Below, one piece after another: positions 12,601-21,600 of a stretch of DNA of 30,253 nt. The DNA lies in NCBI GenBank assembly GCA_030265145.1, contig JARBES010000130.1, positions 42,967,092-42,997,344 of the forward strand. The letters run 5' to 3'. Source of the stretch: Strongylocentrotus pallidus. Its lineage: Eukaryota > Echinodermata > Echinoidea > Camarodonta > Strongylocentrotidae. The position numbers were made by a program, and so were the translations under genes. Under the pieces are notes generated by a model that searched no databases, was not told where the DNA came from, and worked only from the letters and a program-made list of their open reading frames with translations. Position 1 is the stretch's first letter; every line of letters begins with the position of its first letter.

Positions 12601-15600
12601 CGAGTGATTGAATCTAATTCTGTGAGCATTTGTTTCCCTATTTCTTTAAACTTTACTTGACCTTTCTTTGCTCAAACATTTTGTTTTCTTCACCTACTCT
12701 TTCCCAGCTCATAATATCGACGAGTATGGAAGAAAAATAGTCAAATTTACCGATCTCTCTTGGGGCAAGACTAATCTAACTTTGTGCTCAATCAGGGGTG
12801 ATTGCTATTTCATTAAAATCATTATCCAATCAATCAATTTCACACCCAAATTCAACTTGAAGTGGGTAAGGAAATGAAATCAACCTCACTCACTAAACTC
12901 ATGAGTAAGACCTTTCTGGGTGTGATCCAAGAGTTACTGTACAATAGCAGTCCACTGTTCTTGAATTTACAGAGAGGATGATCGGCATAGAAATGTGATA
13001 GTGACAGTGTCAATGAATTACTAGTAGCAAGGACATCTGTAAGGTTACCCTGATGTAAATGTCAGGTCTAATCCTGCAAAATCCTGCATGGACTGGACAG
13101 GTACATGATGTGACNNNNNNNNNNNNNNNNNNNNNNNNNNNNNNNNNNNNNNNNNNNNNNNNNNNNNNNNNNNNNNNNNNNNNNNNNNNNNNNNNNNNNN
13201 NNNNNNNNNNNNNNCCCCCCCCCCCCCCCCCCCCCCTCTTCCCCCTTATAGTTAATGAGACACACCATATCTTAGTACACTGTGCCCCTCCTAATTGTCT
13301 TCTTGTGCCCCTTCTTTCAAATATTAGACCCAATTTGGGGGTTTCCCTTCGCAAAGTCCTTAATCCACCTGGGTAGTGAGTGATAAGTTTGAGCAACATT
13401 ATAGATTGATCTCAACATGATTAAATATTATGAAACAAATTATTTTTTCAAAGACAACTCTACTTTTAACTTATTAATTACCTAGGTGTTACAACATGAA
13501 TGTATTCTGATACTTTTGAAAATTTCCTAATCAATTTCCTTAATTAAATAAGTGATCGACTAAGTCACTGTATTGAGGGTGATCAATCATGAAAGTGACA
13601 TCGGCGAACAAAAAAGTAATTAGATGATATGATCCCAGCTGTTCTTGATCTCAGCATTCTCAATATTGAACCAATCTTGGTACCAGGATCAAGAATACAT
13701 GGGAGAGAATGAGGAGGAGGAGGACGACAGGTGCAGAGAGCTTATCATAGTCAGATGGAGGAGGAATCTTTGAGAGGATCCTGCACAAGTTTATATTAAG
13801 CACAGAAATAAACCTAAATCTATGGAGATATGCTTTGTGTCATCTATATGAACCTACATCAACATGCAAATGAGCTGCTTGTTATCTCAATAAACCTACA
13901 TCTATGCAAATATGATGTGTGTTATCTAAATGAACCCTCATCTATGCAAATGAGCCCTCATATATGCAAATGAGCTATGGGTTATCTAAATGAACCTACA
14001 TCTATGCAAATGAGCTATGGGTTATCTAAATGAACCCTCATCTATGCAAATGAGCTATGGGTTATCTACATGAATCTACATCTATGCAAATTAGCTTGTT
14101 TTACATCCAAGGAGCTGCTCGATGTTGCATCAGCCAAAGACCTGGATGCAAGGGTGTGGTGGCTGATACAGGGATGAAATAACATACCTTCACTGTAAAC
14201 AGGCGTGACATCATGACAGTGCTAAACAGAGTTAAAGGGATTGAACTGGTACAGTCCTGAAACTTAAATTTTGTTTCAAATCATGTACAGTCTTCATTGA
14301 CTAGCTTGCACATAAGTCAATTTTGGGGTGGGTACATTGCAGCCGTACATATGTCTGTCTGACTGTTTTTTTTTCTCTCGATGTTCTCTCTACCCATCTC
14401 TTTTGTACATATCTGGAAAACAATTCAATCAACTAATCAAGCATATCAGAAGGGAAACCCATCCAATTTGGAGAGATGCTGGTTGTCATAGTAACAAGAT
14501 GATAGCTCATAACTAAATCGGCACTTAGGGCAAACAGGGATATGGAACTAGGCAACACCATGACAATCCTCAATTTCCTTGAAAAATAAGATGAAAAACA
14601 AGTACTGCCTTCCTCACGGTGACGTACATCACATGACCTCATATGTTTAGTTCCCATAGCAACATTAATGAAATATTCACTGTCCTGCCAGAGACACTAT
14701 GGTAAGATTCAAAATGATGTGCCAAGTAAAATTTTCAACAAAATATTTGGACTGAATGTACCAGCACCCCTGTTTGGCTGGAACATGAACCAGAATTATA
14801 CTGGAAGCTGCACTTAATTACAATGACTTGACAGATTTCAACGACCGAAAATTATGAGTACATTTCCAAGAAAGTCACAAATTAATCAGTTACATCCATT
14901 ACTAACTCAAAAAATGATTTGAACGTTTTGTTTAAACAAGGTTTGTGAAAATGGAAAAATGGAAGAAAAAGATGTGGCTTAAAAATATATTCTACATGAA
15001 TGTAGCCTATGTGATATTCAAACGCATTTCCTTTTTCATACAAGGTAGTTGTTTTGTGCCTTTCAACAAGAACATGTTTTCTGTTGAGAGCAAGAAGGAC
15101 CTTAACCCCGAGTTAAAATATATCACTTTAAAAACAAGCCTTTCTGGCTCCAAACAAAGGCATGTATGAAAGACAAAATTCGTACTGCATGGCCAACTTT
15201 TTAAGTTTAATGGGTTGTCTGAGGAACCACATATTGTCATCCAGGAGGAATGGAACACTGATAACACTACTCTAGGTTTACAGGAAACTCCTAAATTGGG
15301 CTATTGGTAAGTGATATCTTTGGGCCGCTACAGTACCGTATACTCTGATTTCCCCTATAACTACACAGGAAACCGACGTCATTGTTCATTCAAAAGATAA
15401 CGGGTAATTTGCAGGAACTTTACCCAAACACAAAAGAGCTGTATGAGTCGATAACATTTACGAGTTAATAAATGGATCCTGAAGTTTGGACAATTTGCAG
15501 CCTCGACCTCATTCACATCTTTCATAATTGTCTGTAAATGGAAAATTCTATTGTAGACAGAAAAGTTCTAAGATCCTGTTTGGATATATTTCGAGCAATG

Positions 15601-18600
15601 GCATTGTCCTTCTGGACAAATGAGAATTTTATTGAGGCTTTGTGAAATACTTTAAACAATCTCATTTTTATTAACCTGCCATTAACATTGTGTATTCAGA
15701 TTGTGTCAGCTTTGATATCATTGGATCATTAAAAATCTTCTCTTTTTTTTTTTGGTTTTGGAAGGGGTGGGATTCAATTGGTGAATTTCAACATGTACAA
15801 GTACAAGTATAATGGCTGGACAAACTTTTAACCCATTGTTCAGCCTCAGGTCACCATGAATAAAGAAATTGCACCCAAGACCTCCACCCTGGCCTACCAC
15901 CCCACCACCCCCTTGTTTTAGGGTTGGGGGGGGGGGGGGGTTGTAACTTGGTAACTCACTGCAGCGTTAAGTGGCAAAGGCCTTCTGGGGTGTTTTTTTA
16001 ACAATTTTTTGACAGGAATGCGGGCTGGTCTGCCTAGGGCCACCTTAATATGTAGCATTGATAATAATAGCCCTCTCAATCTCTCATACATGTCTCCTTA
16101 CCTCTACTGAGACTAGAGTGTGTTGTGGCGAGTGGTCTGGAGTGTCTTTCCGCAGCTCCGGTGACTCCATACAATCCAGTCCCACATCATTCAAGCACTT
16201 GTAGTGACATGTGTATTTACAATCTGTAGCAAAATAAATAAAAATCCAAAATAAGGTCTACAAAGGCTTCAATGTAAATCATATCAAATGAATGAAAATA
16301 GAATGGCAGCATGATGAATAATTCTGTGTGAAATGATTTGATGTTGACATAAATTATATCAAGGAATCACAAACAAAATGACAATGCCAAAACTCACACA
16401 AATAGTATACTTTATCTACAATACTAGTAAAAGAGAAAGAAAAAAGATGAAGTCACTTCTCTCTTTGACACAAACCTTCACTACATAACAATATAGATAA
16501 TAACACATAATGAATATAGCGTATGGGTACCAAGACAGAACATGCTATAATAACTACAACAGGCACATTCACTGGTAATGCAAGGTTAAATGTTGCATAT
16601 CTCATTCATGGGAAAAAGAATATGATTTCATAAATGCAAAATATGATGTGCTAACCATTTTCTACTCAAAAATTCAAGGGGTTTGGTTCAACTCTTGCTG
16701 CAGTTGAGTGCTGACTAGAGGAACTCTTATTGCTAAAATGACATCTGAAGAAGGCTTGAAAGGTACTTTCTAATGATCATTGGGATACTTGGGATATGTG
16801 TAAGTTTGCCAACTCTTGTCCCTTTTATCAAAATCCCCTTCAATCTTGAAGCTTCAGGGGGGGGGGGGCAACAATTCAACCTACAGTGAGGCAACATTTC
16901 TAACCCTCTTTGGTCTAAATTCATCACCAATGAATCATATCTGGTACATGTCTCTGTATGTATTGTAAATTATTAATTTCAATTTCAATTCATCAATAAT
17001 GTAATCAAAAATCTAAAAACTTGGTATCACTAGCAAATTAGTATTTCTAAATGATTGAAAGATGTAGGGATACATCTTACATAGAGAAAAAAGTTCCCAG
17101 AAAGAAACCTTCCTCTTTTGTAACATTTTCATTTAAGCAACAAAACTCAAAAGGGGTCAAAACAACAGGAGAATGAGAAGCTCATGAGAAAAATGAAAAG
17201 TCATACACTAACATTTTCTTTGTGTTACATAAATAGAAAAGAATACAGGGGCAGGGTACAGGCATAAGAAGTGCCCTGCTATTTCAAATGAAAACATGAA
17301 CAACTGGCATACTTTAGTCACGCCCACATCTATGAAGAAAAAAATGTTGCTTGAAAAACAGAGGCAATATACATGTACGCTATAAAATCTACTAACATAA
17401 TCACTACTTCACATCTTCACTTGGTACTGCAAAATAACTGTAAAATGTGAGGGGCTTTTTCACTTTTCTAAATAAGGAAAGTTTGAAATGAATGTGAAGC
17501 AAATACACAGAAATACACCAGACAATACAAGTTCATTGTACCTGGAAAGGTTGTAGGTGAGGTATTATTGGAATTTCCTGTACGTTTAATGGAAGAGGAG
17601 AAAAGGGGAAGAAATGAGAAAGATTTATATCCTACGTCATAACAACACACTAACAACAACACAGTTATGATTCAATACAAAGTCCTGATAGGAGTACACT
17701 ACAGGGGAATATCCAAAGTGACAAAATACACAAATACACGGATCCTCATATCCTAAAGCAAACAACGCTTAAAAACATGTATCAAGTTACTTTATATAAC
17801 TGTGATCAAAGTTATTATATTAACTATCAAGCCGTCCATTCAAAATTGAGATCTTATGGTCATATATGTTCATATTTGTAAAGACAACTCCTACATATTC
17901 TGAATAAGATATTCTTTTACTTGAAGTCCAGTAGATGGTGTGAGACAGGGGCTAAAAAATTATGAAAAAAAAACTAATCTACTACGATGGGCAATAGAAG
18001 CATTATATTCTGTTACATAAAATGTACCTGAATAGAAATGGGTGTATCTATTTGTAATCTAAGATCAGAGAACCTGAACAAATTGACTTTCATGGTCTGT
18101 CAATACTGCAATATCTACATAAATCCAATTCTTCACAGACAACTAACCATTCGTAACATTCAGATACCATCGAAATTAACAAAAGAAGACGTGCATAGTA
18201 GTAATGATTACATGTGCCACTGTATCATTCATGTGCAGTCAGTCATGTGCATTCATCAAAGGAGTCAATATTTACAACATGCACCTCATGCATCAAGCAA
18301 AAACAAAACCATGTTTATACTCATAATAAGTTTGTTTTCATAAAATGTTGTAAACATTATTGTCAATTGAAAATAATAATAAAAATAATTATACTATGGA
18401 AGATATCATTGAAAAATCTCTATGTAAACAGTTTAATATGAAATATTTGGAAAAGAAAAGAAAAAAAGTAAAGGTGAAAGTAACATAGAACTTTTAACTC
18501 ATAATTCTAAAAAAAGTTGGTGTTTAGAATAAAGATGACAGTGGCACAACATCTTATGAGACATGGATGCACACATTTTACACTCTTGGAAACTGCAAAA

Positions 18601-21600
18601 AGATGGACAAAAGAAATGAGATACATGTATAACAATCCCATCAACAACAAATCTTCATCATTTCATGTCTTCTTTGAGAGAAAGACTCAAGATTTGTGTC
18701 CGTTATGCATCAATATTCAACTTGTTGGTGGTCATTGTGAGCCCTTGAGTACACTATTATGGGAAAACGATTTACCATGTTTTCAGTTAATCTTTCTTTG
18801 CGGGAGCACATTACCAAAAAAAAAGTATTTCTTGGGAAAGTCAATACCATCCCTGATGTGAAGATTTGTTGTTGATAAAAGATACTGCATTAGAAGCTAA
18901 AGATGAGAAAATAATAATAAATCAATAATAAATACTATCACATAAAGTATTTTCAATTTTAGGTTTACTATCACAGCAACAGTAAATAGGAGTTTTTTAA
19001 AGTCATATATTCATTTTTTTAATTATAAATGTGGATTTGATAAAGCAGGTTAGGCTTGGAATCCAGGCATAAACGATGATGGAGTTTCCGTGCAACGCAA
19101 CATGAAAGAACGAACGAGTAGCATTTTAGAATACCTCTCCAGACTGGATTCCAGTACAACCACGCATCTTTTGTCGCTTCGGTCATTACACATGTTGAAC
19201 CTGGTTGTTGGGGGTAAAGGATCTGTTATTCTTAACAACTTTCTTTGACATTTCTGTCACTGTTACAGTAATTGCCACAAATTATATTGCTTTTCCCTTG
19301 TGTAGCATAATGTAGCACTGATATCGACAAATCTTCAATCGGTGCATCATTTCTTGCTGGTTCATCCACAAATCACAACACTCTACAAAACAATCTGTTT
19401 AGAGCCACTTTTGTAACTTCACATTTATTTTATTTTTAATATTTTACTAACGGTCATCCACCTTTTACTGGAACTCTTAAATCTCCTAACTGTTCAATCA
19501 AAATCCAGTCACATATTCCCTTCTATTCTTTGGTACCCTGCAATGATTCATACACCACCAAACCACAAGTCAAATACAAAAAGATCCTACATAATTACAT
19601 GCTACATCATGTGGATTAATTAATTTTCAATAAGTTTCAATTTGTCAAAACCACAACATGCCTCTGTAACAAATTAGACAACGTTGGCTCTTCCCAACAA
19701 ATGAAAACCAAGGATAGAGCAAGCAAATTGGTTTATGAGGGAAGTTGTGTTTCATATGCTGAGAGCCATGAAGGCATTAACACATATATTTTCACACAGA
19801 GTTAACACCCTTCTGGCTCTCAGTGGAAAATATGTGATATGACCACAACTTTCGTTTCATGAGACCTGCCTATGAGAAAGTACCAGTATAAGCTACACAG
19901 GAAATATATTACACATTACAGGCACTGTCATTAGTGGTAGCATTTTCATTTTCCACTGGTTTATTTTTCTCTATAACCTACACGCATCGCTTCATCTGTT
20001 ACAGTACAGTGATGAAGGCTTAGACTTGGATGCCACAGAAAATTGGTAGGAGGGACTCGGATAATTGAATATTGATCGAGTCAGCTGGAGGATAGGCAGA
20101 TGCTCCGTTTTATTAGGGTGAGGCAGGGGGCAAGTAAGAGGAGAGGCCAAGGAAGGAGATGGCGATATAAAAATAGAACTAAGAAGTCATAGAAAGCATA
20201 ATGGTGTGTACAGAACTCAAACGTTATTGAAATCTTAACGATATTGTCAATTAGTTCATATAGTCTATAGATGAATAAGAAAGACTCTTAAATATTTTTG
20301 CTCAGGCAGTCCGGCTGTATTTCCATTATATATACCGGTAATAGATTGTGATTCTGTAACAAGTTTTGGACATCGATAACAAAATCTTGTACTAGAAAGC
20401 CGTGTTACAGTGTACTAACTGCTGGTATATACATGTAGCTCATCATGAGTTTTAAGACTGACAAGTGGCGTAGCCTACAGAAATTTGTGAGAAGCGAAAC
20501 ATCTGGGACCATATTCAGAAAGCTGTGTTATCTGAATTGAATTTGTTCTGAATATAAACACCGTCTACAGTAGTGCTTGCACAGCCGACTCTCTGATGGA
20601 TATACACACTACCAGCTACATATGTATATATGCAGACAATGTCTCATCCTAATTCAGATTCAATGTGGCAATCAACATACTTTCACTAATCTAAAAGATA
20701 ACATAGTTCAAATATACCATCTATGGTTGTTGTCAAGCAGTATCATCCTCATTACTCTCCATTATACCTCTGTGTATTTACAGAGAGATGCTATCGATGA
20801 GCACAATTTAGACAGTGTATACTATTTATTGAAAGCCAGAAGGGCGTTAGAAAGTGTATTAGATAATATGAGTTAACATCCTCCTAGCTCTGAGCAGACA
20901 ATATGCTCCCAACTTCCCTCAGCTAGACCAGGTGGTGTGCTACAGATAAATGGACTTTTCTATTTTCACACGGAAAGTAAATTCCATATCCCTGATGAAG
21001 ACATGGTTGGGTCCTCATGACAACGTCTGCTGAGAGCCAGAAGGACATCAACTCAAATACTTCAACATAGATTTAACACCCTTCTGAAACTCAACAGATA
21101 TCGGCATGTATGATGACGTGGATCTATATTCACAACTGAGCAGTAGAGCATCACTATGTGCATCCAGCATGTCCGACAAAGGGACTTGATGAGAGCAAAA
21201 TTAACCGGTAGAAGAAAAGAGTTCTTGAGCCATAAAGTCCATAAAAAGACCAAGAAAGCCATCCCAAGTTCAACTGAGAGAGGAAAAAACTATAGATAGT
21301 ATGGCTACTTTTATATCATGTTCCACATGGATGATTTCATTTTTTTTTCTCACAGGAAGATGTCAGATGAAATTATTCTGCAACATCTGATGAATACTGG
21401 ACTACACATTCAGATAACCATTCTTTAACACAGAGTATGATAAAAGATGTAGTCAGACAACTACATGTACCTCGATCTGCCTTCATTTGAACCCTACTAT
21501 ATCACATCATTTGTTTTGTCTTTTACATGTATCAATATGATGTTTTTAACCATATTTCAGTTACAAGATATCTACTCAATGCAGTATGACCCAAAACAGT

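Larger units (their letters stand above)
9998..16101 (-). other. RASSF intron 2 (6.1 kb)
   Basis: No coding exon could be supported. The intron holds two palindromic repeats (10183, 15078), a CpG-rich spot with TCTCGCGAGA (10719), the assembly gap (13115-13214), the octamer minisatellite (13839-14100), TTTG-type low complexity near 12300-12355 and a long G run near 15926-15941. Confidence 0.85.

Noticed and set aside
13839-14100. Regularly spaced repeats resembling a CRISPR array
   Set aside because: The unit is contiguous with no unique spacers and lies in an animal intron; it is a minisatellite.
15895-15941. C-rich then G-rich run that could form a hairpin or G-quadruplex
   Set aside because: The run is a plain homopolymer of uncertain length, as at 4717 and 16859, and is as likely to reflect slippage as biology.
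18517-18861. Plus-strand open frame of 114 codons
   Set aside because: No motif or homology that I recognise; it sits in AT-rich intron sequence.
19050-19238. Minus-strand open frame in a CpG-richer patch
   Set aside because: It has no recognisable protein and no clear splice sites. It could be an old repeat, but I cannot name one.
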